A stretch of 16,922 nt of DNA from Bacteroides sp. UBA7335 (GCA_002471185.1 DKPL01000037.1:11623-28544), one strand, 5' to 3'. Positions 1 through 7,903 are shown, counted from the first letter of the stretch. A program made the numbers and translations. Notes: generated by a model not told the origin, from the sequence alone.

Positions 1-1
1 A

Positions 2-2188
2 CTGCTTGAAAGTGACGTGAGAGTAACAACCTCTCCTCAGTGGGTTGATCAACCTACTGGCAACTCTAATGCATTACTACTATTAGAAGGTGGCACCTAT
101 AGAGTTTATTTAAAATACAAGTTAGATGGCGAAATGGTTAAAATGGAACCCGAAGTTTTCAACACAGCAACAATGATTTTGCCTGAACTAAAAAAGAACT
201 TTCCAACTTTAACTTCACCTATAGTAATAAACGATAACAACCCAGTCGTATCTGGATCATCGTTTAAAATAAAAGCAACATTTATGTCTATAGAAGACTA
301 TACTGGTTCAATAGAAGGCTACTCTAACTATTACACTGATGCTTGGAGAACAGCAGCAGTAGTAAACAGTTATCCGATAACGCTCAAAGCAAATCAGCCG
401 CAAGAGGTAATTCTAGATGCTACTTGCTACTCTAACATACCATCCTCCTCCTATTCGTTCGAGTTTTTCTACACCGAAGAAAATCATTATTATAGTATAC
501 CATTGGGAGAGTATAGTAACACGGTATCTTTTGAAGTAGTTGCTTCGGAGTTTAAGCTAAATGCTCCATTAAATATCAACGAAGGGCTCCCATTGGCAGC
601 AGGACAGTGGCACAATGTTAAAGCTACACTTTTATCTAATGTTGATTATACCGGAAAAATTACTGGTGGTTCAGAAGCTCTTATCAATAATGAAGAAAAG
701 AGTGTAGGGTTTATTTCGCCTCAAGATATTACATTAAAGGCTAATGAACCTCAAGAGGTTACATTGCAGTTTTACTGCAATCCGAATATACCTTCGGGCA
801 ACTATAAAATATACTTAAAACGCTCCAATGACAGAGGCTATTATGACTTAATTTCATTAGGAAATTACGAAAGCTCTGCTAATTATGAAATAGCCGACCT
901 TTCTATAGTTGTAACAGCACCTATGATAATAAATAATGGCAACCCTATCGAAACTCGGACGAGTTTTAAGGTAAAAGCTACCATCATGGCTTCGGCCAAC
1001 TATTTAGGAGAAATTTATGGAGGAACTATTGTAACGGTAGGCAATAATCTCTATTACTATACAATACTAGATAATACAGCAGTAGACTTAAAAGCAAATA
1101 CTCCACAAGAGATAGAGTTTAACGGAGTTTGTAACTACAATGCGGAACCGGGAACTTATCCATTAACGTTATTATATAGCAATGAAGGACAAACGAATAA
1201 AGTGTCAATGGGTAATTATGAAGCATCATCAATGCATACCATTATAAAAAAACAAATAAGTCATGCTGCTCCAACTAATATAAATGACGGTAAACCATTA
1301 TTAGCTAATAACAGCTATAGTGTAAAAGCTACATTACTATCAACCATTGATTACAACGATATCATTTGGGGAACAGTCACTGCATATGATAATGATAAAA
1401 TAGTGCAGATAGGAAATGTCACTGCCACATCAATAACATTGAAGGCTAATGAAGCAAAAGAGGTCAGCTTAAACCTATCAATTAATCAAGAAGTTAAAGC
1501 AGGCAACTATCAGTTAAACCTTCTATACCTTGTTAATAACATGACTTATACTGTATTGCCGGGAGAATATAACTCGTCATTACAATTCGATGTTTGTGAC
1601 TTTAAACTAATACCTACTGAAGCTATTGTTATCAACGAAGGCAAGGATATTGAACAAGGAGCAGAAGGCATTGCAAGTATCACCTTACAAGCCAATGCCG
1701 ACTATGAAGGTGAACTATCGGTGTTAGATCAAAATTCATCTGTAACAGGAGAAAAAACAGTTGTTACACTAAATCATAACACCCCAAAAACTATTGATTT
1801 AAAATTTAAAGTCAACGCAAGTGCTAACTTGGGACAATCTCAATTAAACTTTATATATAGTCACCCTGTACAAAATGCGGATAGCATAGTTGTATTGTCA
1901 CAACATGCCGAATCGGCCATTTTTAATATTATTGCAGCAACTGGTATTGATGGAGATCTTGCAGCTTCAAGCATTTATGCCTTTGTCACTGAAAATGGAT
2001 TTAAGTTGAGCGGACTTGAAGTCAATGACGAAATTCAGGTTTACGACACCCATGGAAAGTTGATAAAGCATTTTAAGGCAAGTACAACTGAGGAAGAAAT
2101 CAGAATCGATACACTGCAACAACGCAATTTAATTGTTGCTATCATTAATAAGAACAAAAAAGTAGTATTGAAAGTATTTATACCATAA
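2..2188 (+). CDS. Secreted Ig-like repeat protein with T9SS-like C-terminal domain (5' end outside window)
   Basis: The reading frame is open back to the first bases of the window (residues LLESDV precede the GTG at 17), so the true start lies upstream and the GTG is not a start. The visible part holds a short N-terminal stretch, then five tandem repeats of about 117 residues. Each repeat begins near an 'IN-[DEN]-x-x-P' motif, continues with a 'K-A-T-hydrophobic' strand followed by 'DY-x-G', and has an 'LKAN-x-P-x-E' motif mid-repeat. The pattern suggests beta-sandwich (Ig/fibronectin-like) domains. The last ~75 residues (NGFKLSGL, IQVYDTHGKLI, KVVLKVFIP) resemble the type A C-terminal sorting domain of type IX secretion substrates or related Bacteroidales C-terminal domains. 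A cell-surface or secreted adhesive or structural role is inferred; no catalytic motif is visible. It is more AT-rich than the core genes. The exact function is not recognised. Confidence 0.8.
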   Translation: MLESDVRVTTSPQWVDQPTGNSNALLLLEGGTYRVYLKYKLDGEMVKMEPEVFNTATMILPELKKNFPTLTSPIVINDNNPVVSGSSFKIKATFMSIEDYTGSIEGYSNYYTDAWRTAAVVNSYPITLKANQPQEVILDATCYSNIPSSSYSFEFFYTEENHYYSIPLGEYSNTVSFEVVASEFKLNAPLNINEGLPLAAGQWHNVKATLLSNVDYTGKITGGSEALINNEEKSVGFISPQDITLKANEPQEVTLQFYCNPNIPSGNYKIYLKRSNDRGYYDLISLGNYESSANYEIADLSIVVTAPMIINNGNPIETRTSFKVKATIMASANYLGEIYGGTIVTVGNNLYYYTILDNTAVDLKANTPQEIEFNGVCNYNAEPGTYPLTLLYSNEGQTNKVSMGNYEASSMHTIIKKQISHAAPTNINDGKPLLANNSYSVKATLLSTIDYNDIIWGTVTAYDNDKIVQIGNVTATSITLKANEAKEVSLNLSINQEVKAGNYQLNLLYLVNNMTYTVLPGEYNSSLQFDVCDFKLIPTEAIVINEGKDIEQGAEGIASITLQANADYEGELSVLDQNSSVTGEKTVVTLNHNTPKTIDLKFKVNASANLGQSQLNFIYSHPVQNADSIVVLSQHAESAIFNIIAATGIDGDLAASSIYAFVTENGFKLSGLEVNDEIQVYDTHGKLIKHFKASTTEEEIRIDTLQQRNLIVAIINKNKKVVLKVFIP
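209..1942 (+). repeat. Five tandem ~117-residue protein repeats
   Basis: Repeat units start at about 209, 557, 911, 1262 and 1613, with spacings of 348, 354, 351 and 351 bases, so the period is nearly constant at 116-118 codons. Units are recognised at protein level: SPIVINDNNP, APLNINEGLP, APMIINNGNP, APTNINDGKP and EAIVINEGKD at the unit starts, and LKANQPQEV, LKANEPQEV, LKANTPQEI, LKANEAKEV and LNHNTPKTI mid-unit. The fifth unit is the most diverged. The DNA has diverged strongly between units, so this is old domain duplication and not a recent slipped repeat. Confidence 0.85.
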
Positions 2189-2200
2189 AGGTAAGGTTAC

Positions 2201-2232
2201 AAAAAAAGAGGCTGAATGAGCCTCTTTTTTTT
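2201..2232. terminator. Bidirectional rho-independent terminator
   Basis: A 6-bp GC-containing stem, GAGGCT (2208-2213) and AGCCTC (2219-2224), closes a 5-base loop. It is flanked by A7 on the left and T8 on the right, so it reads as an intrinsic terminator in both directions. It sits between the convergent repeat-protein gene and the zinc peptidase gene and probably ends both. Confidence 0.9.
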
Positions 2233-2257
2233 GTATCAATCTGTCGAAATAGAAAAA

Positions 2258-2959
2258 TTATTCGCGACGACCTAAAATTATCATCACATAATAAATTAAA
2301 GTAGCCAATGAGCTCAATGCAGCAACTACATAGGTATAAGCAGCTGAGCGTAAAGCATCTTCGGCTTGTGCATGATTACGAGCATTTGTAATACCGGCTG
2401 AACTCAACCAAATCAAAGCACGTTTGCTAGCATCAATTTCGACTGGTAAGGTTACAAAGCTAAATAGCGTAGTACAAGCAAACAAAACAACACCGGCTAT
2501 CAATAATTGCGGAAAAGTATTAAAAAATAAAATACCTGCCAACAAAAGCCATGTCATCCAACGTGAAGCGAATGTCACTACCGGTACCATTTTGCTACGC
2601 AACGTAAGCGGTGCATAAGCACGAGCATGCTGCAAAGCATGACCACATTCGTGAGCTGCCACAGCAGCTGCCATAATACTATCACTATCATAAACCCCTT
2701 CACTAAGGTTTACTGTTTTAGTAGCAGGATTATAGTGATCGGTCAATTGACCGGGAGTATGTGTCACTTGCACATCATATATACCATTATCACGCAACAT
2801 TTTTGTAGCAACATCACGTCCAGTCATTCCATTTCCAGTAGGTATTTGCGAGTACTTTTTGAATTTATTTTGCAAATTCATTTGCACCAAAAAGCTTACT
2901 AAGGCAATACCTATAAAAAGAATCCATTGGATTCCAATCATTCCACCATGTACCATCAT
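2258..2959 (-). CDS. Neutral zinc metallopeptidase, YugP/Zn_peptidase_2 type, membrane-bound
   Basis: The protein has 233 residues and belongs to the membrane zinc metallopeptidase family of Bacillus YugP (Pfam Zn_peptidase_2). An N-terminal membrane segment (about residues 8-27) precedes the soluble part. The metal-binding and catalytic motif HECGH lies at 103-107 inside AAHECGHALQHA, and the family's PVEIDAS segment near 172-178 probably supplies the third zinc ligand (E174). Two further hydrophobic segments lie at about 135-168, and one lies near the C-terminus (about 208-229). Substrates of this family are poorly known; membrane protein turnover is a guess. It starts with two ATGs (MMVHGG); no Shine-Dalgarno is seen. 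It lies downstream of purA on the same strand, but a terminator separates them, so it probably has its own promoter. Confidence 0.88.
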   Translation of the reverse strand: MMVHGGMIGIQWILFIGIALVSFLVQMNLQNKFKKYSQIPTGNGMTGRDVATKMLRDNGIYDVQVTHTPGQLTDHYNPATKTVNLSEGVYDSDSIMAAAVAAHECGHALQHARAYAPLTLRSKMVPVVTFASRWMTWLLLAGILFFNTFPQLLIAGVVLFACTTLFSFVTLPVEIDASKRALIWLSSAGITNARNHAQAEDALRSAAYTYVVAALSSLATLIYYVMIILGRRE

Positions 2960-3006
2960 AATCGTTTTATTTTAGTTTATATATATCAACGTACAAATAG
3001 TTTGCC

Positions 3007-3048
3007 AAAAATAAAGGGAAACTTTGTATGTAACAATAGTTTCCCTTT
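3007..3048 (-). terminator. Terminator after purA
   Basis: A perfect 10-bp inverted repeat, AAAGGGAAAC (3013-3022) and GTTTCCCTTT (3039-3048), encloses a 16-base loop. On the minus strand the stem runs into TTTATTTTT, giving the U-rich tract of an intrinsic terminator about 30 bases past the purA stop. It separates the fur-purA unit from the zinc peptidase gene. Confidence 0.8.
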
Positions 3049-3077
3049 GATTTATGAAGTTTTATCTAAAAATTCTC

Positions 3078-4352
3078 TTAGCACTCTTCAGTATATCTTT
3101 CGATAGTTTGTTCTCTATCCGGACCAACAGATACAATTTTAATACGAACTCCTAATTGTTCTTCCAAAAAGCTTAAGTAAGCATTAAACTCTTCTGGGAA
3201 TTCATCTTCACTTTGCATTTTAGTCATATCAGTTTGCCATCCCGGAAGCTCCACATAGATAGGTTCAACTGTATCATTCAGTTCGAATGGGAAATAGTCG
3301 ATTTCTTCACCATCCATTTTATACCCTACACAAGCTTTAATAGTATCAAAAGTATCGAGTACGTCACTTTTCATCATGATTAGATTAGTTACACCATTAA
3401 TCATAACTGAATATTTAAGCGCAACTAAATCAATCCAGCCACAACGACGCTTGCGACCGGTAACTGAACCAAACTCATTACCAATAGTGCACATTTTATC
3501 GCCAGTTTCATCAAACAACTCAGTTGGAAATGGACCTGAGCCTACACGTGTACAATATGCCTTAAAGATACCATAAACCTCACCAATACGATTAGGAGCA
3601 ATACCTAATCCGGTACACGCACCTGCACAAACAGTATTCGACGAAGTAACAAAAGGATAAGATCCAAAATCAATATCTAGCATAGTACCTTGTGCACCTT
3701 CACATAAGATTGATTTTTCAGCGTTAAGTAAGTTATTAACTTCTAGTTCGCTATCAACCAAATGGAATTGTTTTAAATATTCAATACCCTCCATCCAAGC
3801 TTTTTCAAGCTCTGTCAAGTCGTATTGATAATCAAGACTCTTCAATATTTGTTCGTGACGTGCTTTTGCTGCACCATATTTTTGATCAAAATTATTCAAG
3901 ATATCGCCTACACGAACCCCTGTACGACTTACTTTATCAGTATAAGTTGGCCCGATGCCTTTTCCAGTAGTACCAACCTTAGCATCTCCCTTAGCGGCTT
4001 CGTAAGCAGCATCAAGTATACGATGAGTAGGCAAAATAAGATGCGCCTTCTTAGATATATGTAACCTATCTTTAAGCGAATGACCCGATGCTTCTAATGT
4101 TTCAGCCTCAGCCTTAAACAAAGCGGGATCAAGCACTACTCCATTTCCAATAATATTCACTTTGTCTCCTTGAAAAATTCCTGAAGGAATTGAGCGAAGC
4201 ACATATTTTTGTCCTTCAAACTCAAGTGTATGACCGGCATTCGGACCACCTTGAAAACGAGCTACTACATCATAGCGTGGTGTCAAAACGTCAACGACTT
4301 TTCCTTTACCTTCGTCTCCCCATTGTAAACCTAATAGAACATCTACTTTCAT
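3078..4352 (-). CDS. purA: Adenylosuccinate synthetase
   Basis: The 424-residue protein has the usual PurA length and matches along its whole length. It catalyses GTP-dependent condensation of IMP with aspartate, the first step from IMP to AMP, in the cytosol. The N-terminal GTP-binding and catalytic segment GLQWGDEGKGKVVD (about 8-21) contains the catalytic Asp of WGDEGKGK, followed by GGPNAGHTLEF with the catalytic His. GTTGKGIGPTYTDK and the PurA signature segment CEGAQGTMLDIDFGSYPFVTSS are also present, and TGRKRRCGWID forms part of the substrate site. The ATG overlaps the stop of the upstream Fur-family gene by four bases (ATGA), which indicates translational coupling and co-regulation. 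A terminator follows the stop. Identification is essentially certain from the motifs. Confidence 0.98.
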   Translation of the reverse strand: MKVDVLLGLQWGDEGKGKVVDVLTPRYDVVARFQGGPNAGHTLEFEGQKYVLRSIPSGIFQGDKVNIIGNGVVLDPALFKAEAETLEASGHSLKDRLHISKKAHLILPTHRILDAAYEAAKGDAKVGTTGKGIGPTYTDKVSRTGVRVGDILNNFDQKYGAAKARHEQILKSLDYQYDLTELEKAWMEGIEYLKQFHLVDSELEVNNLLNAEKSILCEGAQGTMLDIDFGSYPFVTSSNTVCAGACTGLGIAPNRIGEVYGIFKAYCTRVGSGPFPTELFDETGDKMCTIGNEFGSVTGRKRRCGWIDLVALKYSVMINGVTNLIMMKSDVLDTFDTIKACVGYKMDGEEIDYFPFELNDTVEPIYVELPGWQTDMTKMQSEDEFPEEFNAYLSFLEEQLGVRIKIVSVGPDREQTIERYTEEC

Positions 4353-4837
4353 TTTTCTTTTTTATTATTGTTACTTACTTTCTTGCGTTTGTTGGCTCGC
4401 ACACATTTACTACATGTACCATATATATATAGCGAGTAATGTGATAATTGAAAACGTGTGAGTTTAGTGTTTTCGATAGCCGATTGAAGTACTTCATTTT
4501 GAAACTCGGTCACTTTACCACACTGCATACAGATTTGGTGGTGGTGCGTATCACGATTGTATGATTTTTCGTATTGAGAAGAAGTACCAAACTGATGCTT
4601 TATAACCAGACGGGCATTTATCAAAAGAATGATTGTATTGTAGAGTGTAGCCCGACTTACCCGAAATTTTTCTTGATTAAGCATCAAAGAGTAGAGAGTG
4701 TCAATATCGAAATGTCCATCTATGGAGTATATAGTGTCAAGTATGGCATAGCGTTCGGGAGTCTTACGATGCCCGTTCGTATTTAAATATTCGGTAAATA
4801 TCTGCCTTACCGTATCTTTTACGTTTTGAGTTTCCAT
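4349..4837 (-). CDS. Fur-family metal-dependent transcriptional regulator
   Basis: The 162-residue protein has the Fur fold order: an N-terminal winged helix (HRKTPERYAIL at 23-33; recognition region VSRATLYNTI at 60-69), then a dimerisation domain. Two CxxC pairs (C103/C106 and C142/C145) form the expected structural zinc site. The HHH at 98-100 and the His and Asp around 42-44 are in place for the regulatory metal site. In B. subtilis PerR an Asp follows the first CxxC (the IVDF segment); here the equivalent is Glu (VTEF, E111), which argues for a Fur-like rather than a PerR-like sensor, but the assignment to Fur, Zur or PerR stays open. The tail is Lys/Asn-rich. It is the first gene of a two-gene unit with purA. 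A palindrome overlaps its promoter, so autoregulation is plausible. Confidence 0.88.
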   Translation of the reverse strand: METQNVKDTVRQIFTEYLNTNGHRKTPERYAILDTIYSIDGHFDIDTLYSLMLNQEKFRVSRATLYNTIILLINARLVIKHQFGTSSQYEKSYNRDTHHHQICMQCGKVTEFQNEVLQSAIENTKLTRFQLSHYSLYIYGTCSKCVRANKRKKVSNNNKKEK

Positions 4838-4849
4838 AAACCTACGAAA

Positions 4850-4868
4850 TTAACGTGAACAAAGTTAA
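4850..4868. promoter_or_regulatory. Possible operator palindrome upstream of the Fur-family gene
   Basis: The inverted repeat TTAAC-N9-GTTAA spans 4850-4868 and covers the -7 box and the expected transcription start of the Fur-family gene. Placement over a core promoter of a metal-regulator gene suggests an autoregulatory binding site. The arms are only 5 bp in AT-rich DNA, so chance is possible. Confidence 0.35.
4860..4867 (-). promoter_or_regulatory. Promoter -7 box for the fur-like/purA unit
   Basis: The minus strand reads TAACTTTG, an exact match to the Bacteroidetes -7 consensus TAnnTTTG. Transcription would begin about 16-18 bases before the ATG at 4837. No good -33 TTTG is present at the usual spacing, so the call rests on the -7 box and its position. 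Confidence 0.55.
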
Positions 4869-4947
4869 CCCTTTTTTGCGGAAAGAATACCATATAGCAA
4901 AAGTTTTTTAATGCCATCATCTGGGAATTAGAGCTAAACCTATGAAA

Positions 4948-4993
4948 ATTAAAAAAGTGGCAATAGGAATATTTTGCTTCCCACTACCACTTT
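4948..4993 (-). terminator. Terminator after the alkylation-repair-like gene
   Basis: Outer arms AAAGTGG (4954-4960) and CCACTTT (4987-4993), with inner GGAA/TTCC pairing, form an imperfect hairpin. On the minus strand it is followed by TTTTTTAAT. It lies about 28 bases beyond the stop at 5022 and ends the DPP III operon. Confidence 0.75.
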
Positions 4994-5021
4994 AAGATAT
5001 AAATCGATAAAAAGAGTAGAA

Positions 5022-5684
5022 TTAATCTTCCAACTCCTCTTTTACCATATTATACAATATCTGCTCCGACTCTACTTCCGAATCTTTTAAATGCTCAACC
5101 ATACGACAAACCTTAAAGGCATTGCCTTCACTATGATTGATGTATTTACGAATAGCAAGAAGAGCAGCATTGCGCAGTTGATAGCCACCTGAAAGCACAG
5201 CTGTAAAAGCCTGATCTAACAATTCGCCAGATGCACGTTCATCCATATCACCTTTTTGCATCAACAAACGGGCAATAGTAAGGTATCCGCAAATTTGAGC
5301 AAACTCATCTTCACTTGCAATCCACTGAAAAGACTTAGCCGGCGCATAAGGCAAATATTGAAAAAGATTCATACAAGTGAGTTCAGCGATTTCCATATTG
5401 TGAATATTATCCACCCAAATATCAGCAATCTCGGGAAAGAAAGTATCAATGGGTTGAACCATTGCTGCCAATATTTTTGATTCACGAATTTCCTCTTTCC
5501 AAAGTGCTTGAGCCAAATCATGATTTTTACCCATGCCAGCAGCTATCTCTTTGATACGAGGTAATTCGATACCAAAATTAAGTTTATAGTTCAGCCCCTT
5601 TTCACGCATACTTTGCGATACAACTCCGTTCATTGATAAACGGAATTGTATCTTTATCTCTTTCAACTGTTCTTGCAGAGTCAT
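5022..5684 (-). CDS. DNA alkylation repair-like HEAT-repeat protein (AlkD family)
   Basis: The 220-residue, all-helical protein resembles the DNA alkylation repair family (Pfam DNA_alkylation, AlkD/AlkC type). Members are built of HEAT-like repeats, and the characterised ones excise N3/N7-alkylated purines. Seen here are the helix pairs QSMREKGLNYKLNFGIELPRIKEIA (about 23-47), ALWKEEIRESKILAAM (about 60-75, the W-K-x-E-x-R-E-x-K-x-L-A pattern common in the family) and IADIWVDNI (about 86-94), and later repeats with RNAALLAIRKYI. No signal peptide is visible, so it is cytosolic. Four bases separate it from the DPP III stop, and a terminator follows, so it is the second gene of that operon. Glycosylase activity is not proven; the catalytic residues of Bacillus AlkD cannot be aligned with certainty by eye. 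It could be a non-enzymatic HEAT-repeat relative. Confidence 0.75.
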   Translation of the reverse strand: MTLQEQLKEIKIQFRLSMNGVVSQSMREKGLNYKLNFGIELPRIKEIAAGMGKNHDLAQALWKEEIRESKILAAMVQPIDTFFPEIADIWVDNIHNMEIAELTCMNLFQYLPYAPAKSFQWIASEDEFAQICGYLTIARLLMQKGDMDERASGELLDQAFTAVLSGGYQLRNAALLAIRKYINHSEGNAFKVCRMVEHLKDSEVESEQILYNMVKEELED

Positions 5685-5688
5685 TTTA

Positions 5689-7740
5689 TTAGTTATTTAC
5701 TGAAGGCAATGATGAATAATCTTTGCTATAACGCAACATTTGCTCAGCATATCCTTCGTTGTAAGCCACGACAACATCTGTAATATTGCCATTATCATCA
5801 GTAATAAGCTCATATGTAGGATTAACAAAGCCTTTATATGGAGCCAAATTCAGTTTTTTATAGCGTTCAAGTATCTCAGCATGAAGCGTAGGATCAACTT
5901 TCACCGCATAGTTTTCTACCAAAGTACGAGCTGCCTCGAAATCACCAGTCGATTTAATACGTTGAATATCGGCAAGCAACTCACCAAACAGTTGACGAAC
6001 TTTCTGATAATCATTAACAACCACATAGGTTTTACCATCTTTATTTACTAACTCAACAGCTTTATCAGCAGCACCTTTTTCCAGTACCCAACGAGCAATC
6101 AACTGACGATTACGCATATGAGATTCCTCAATATTATTTCCTGGTTCGATACGCACCAATTGAGTCATCAAGCCATTCATCAAGAAGTTATAATATTCAG
6201 CTTTATAAGCATTTGCATCAGCTAGTAATCCCAATTCTACCAATTTAGGATCACCCATATAGTAGAGTCCAAATAAGTCAGCACGAGCTTCCTCTACAGT
6301 AGAGCCATAAGCCTTCAAAGCATCAGGATCAACACCTGGCAATAATTTTCCAGATCCATGGCCCAAACACTCATGTAAGTCGGTATGCAAATCTCCGGTT
6401 ACATCACCATATTTATCAATCAACTCTCTTTCCACATCACTGTAAATAAACTCTTCTCCGAAGCCATTGCCATGAGAAGCTTTATTGTAAGCATCTGTAA
6501 TGTTTCCAATGGTCACAGACTTTGAACCGTGATCAGCACGAATCCAGTTAGCATTAGGAAGATTGATACCAATAGCAGTAGCAGGATATAAATCTCCGGC
6601 CAAGATAGCAGCAGTAATCACTTTAGCTGTTACTCCTTTTACTTCTTCTTTTTTGAATTGTTTATCAACAGGAGAATTATCTTCAAACCATTGTGCATTA
6701 TTGCTGATTGTTTCAGTACGCCCCGTAGCAACAAGGTCTTTATAATTAACTAAAGATTCCCAGCTAGCCTTCATTCCTAGTGGATCGCCGTAGCTTTCAG
6801 TAAAGCCATTCACAAAATCAATACGTGAGTCGGTATCTTTCACCCAAAGAATAGCATATTCATCAAAAGTTCTCAAATCGCCAGTCTCATAATATTTGAT
6901 TAATGAACTGATCACCGCCTTTTGCTTATCGTTCTCAGCAACAGCTTCAGCTTTCTTCAACCAATACACCACCTTTTCGATAGCCGGAGAATATAATCCC
7001 CCAACTTTCCATACTTTTTCGGTAACAACACCATTTTCTTTTACTAAACGACTATTTAGGCCATAAGATATAGGAGTTTTATCGTTAGCATCTTTCATTT
7101 TGCCATAAAACTCTTCAACCTCATCTTGTGTTACACCATCATAATAGTTGCAAGCAGAAGTCAAAACCACATCTTCACCATCAGCCTGATTTACACGCTT
7201 AGGCATTACAGTAGGATCAAAAATAACTGGGAATATTTCAGCGCAGAATTCATCCACACTTTGTCCTTCTCCAAGTGGCAATGTTTTGCTATCGATGCTC
7301 AAGATAACCTCTTTCAAATATTCTGGTGTAAAACCAGGAATAAATTTCTCACATCCATAGTGATGATGAATACCATTAGCAAACCATACTCTTTTCAAGT
7401 AAGTTTCTAAATCTTTATACTCTTTGTTATCTCTGTTACCTTGATAATTTGTATAGATAGCCTCAAGCATTCTACGAATACGTAGATTATACTTTCCGTT
7501 CTGATCGAATAAGATATCACGACCTTCGAGAGCCGCCTGAGTTAAATAATAAATCAACTCTTTTTGCTTCAGGCTCAATTCATCAAATCCAGGAACCTGA
7601 TAACGTAAGATTTGTAAGTCTGCAAATTTTTCCACTGTATAATCAAAATTATTAGTTGTAGATTGATCTTTTGTACTACATCCTGTAGTCAAAAGAGAAG
7701 CGGCAACCACCACTGAATAAAAGAACTTTCTTTTCATCAA
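5689..7740 (-). CDS. Dipeptidyl-peptidase III (M49) lipoprotein
   Basis: The 683-residue zinc exopeptidase of family M49 removes dipeptides from the N-terminus of short peptides. The family's signature HEXXGH is present as HECLGH (456-461: zinc ligands H456 and H461, catalytic E457). The second motif, EEARAD (483-488), supplies the third zinc ligand (E484). The N-terminus is a lipoprotein signal, MMKRKFFYSVVVAASLLTTGC, with lipobox LTTGC and acylated C21, so the enzyme sits in the periplasm or on the outer membrane rather than in the cytosol like eukaryotic DPP III. A characterised DPP III is known from Bacteroides thetaiotaomicron, and length and motifs fit that type. It is first in an operon with the alkylation-repair-like gene and is preceded by a terminated AraC-type regulator gene. 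MM at the start gives two equivalent ATGs. Confidence 0.95.
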   Translation of the reverse strand: MMKRKFFYSVVVAASLLTTGCSTKDQSTTNNFDYTVEKFADLQILRYQVPGFDELSLKQKELIYYLTQAALEGRDILFDQNGKYNLRIRRMLEAIYTNYQGNRDNKEYKDLETYLKRVWFANGIHHHYGCEKFIPGFTPEYLKEVILSIDSKTLPLGEGQSVDEFCAEIFPVIFDPTVMPKRVNQADGEDVVLTSACNYYDGVTQDEVEEFYGKMKDANDKTPISYGLNSRLVKENGVVTEKVWKVGGLYSPAIEKVVYWLKKAEAVAENDKQKAVISSLIKYYETGDLRTFDEYAILWVKDTDSRIDFVNGFTESYGDPLGMKASWESLVNYKDLVATGRTETISNNAQWFEDNSPVDKQFKKEEVKGVTAKVITAAILAGDLYPATAIGINLPNANWIRADHGSKSVTIGNITDAYNKASHGNGFGEEFIYSDVERELIDKYGDVTGDLHTDLHECLGHGSGKLLPGVDPDALKAYGSTVEEARADLFGLYYMGDPKLVELGLLADANAYKAEYYNFLMNGLMTQLVRIEPGNNIEESHMRNRQLIARWVLEKGAADKAVELVNKDGKTYVVVNDYQKVRQLFGELLADIQRIKSTGDFEAARTLVENYAVKVDPTLHAEILERYKKLNLAPYKGFVNPTYELITDDNGNITDVVVAYNEGYAEQMLRYSKDYSSLPSVNN

Positions 7741-7766
7741 AATGTTTTATAGAAGGGTTTGTTTTA

Positions 7767-7795
7767 CAAATTAAGTCTATGCGTAGCAATACAAA
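7767..7795 (-). promoter_or_regulatory. Candidate promoter for the DPP III operon
   Basis: The minus strand reads TTTG (7795-7792), 17 bases, then TTAATTTG (7774-7767), one mismatch from the Bacteroidetes TAnnTTTG -7 box. The spacing is slightly short of the usual ~19. The predicted start lies some 20 bases before the ATG at 7740. Confidence 0.4.
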
Positions 7796-7797
7796 TA

Positions 7798-7812
7798 AGC
7801 TTATTATAAGCT
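7798..7812. promoter_or_regulatory. Palindrome upstream of the DPP III gene
   Basis: AGCTTAT-T-ATAAGCT is a perfect 7-bp inverted repeat around one central base, directly next to the candidate -33 element of the DPP III promoter and downstream of the AraC-type gene's terminator. It looks like a dimer operator. The protein that binds it is unknown. Confidence 0.4.
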
Positions 7813-7830
7813 ATTTAATAAAGAACATAT

Positions 7831-7881
7831 AAAAAATACAAAAAGGGAGTATAACCGATTCTTATCGGATATACTTCCCTT
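7831..7881 (-). terminator. Terminator after the AraC-type regulator
   Basis: A long, slightly bulged hairpin pairs AGGGAGTATA (from 7844) and CCGAT (7855-7859) with ATCGG (7864-7868) and TATACTTCCCT (7870-7880). On the minus strand it is followed by a T-rich run (TTTTGTATTTTTT). It lies about 25 bases past the stop and separates the regulator from the DPP III operon. Confidence 0.85.
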
Positions 7882-7903
7882 CAATGCTTATTAGAGCACA
7901 ATA

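Noticed and set aside
2994..3001. ACTATTTG on the minus strand as a -7 box for the zinc peptidase gene
   Set aside because: It has a mismatch at a conserved position and no -33 element at the right spacing. A promoter is expected here, but this sequence does not establish it.
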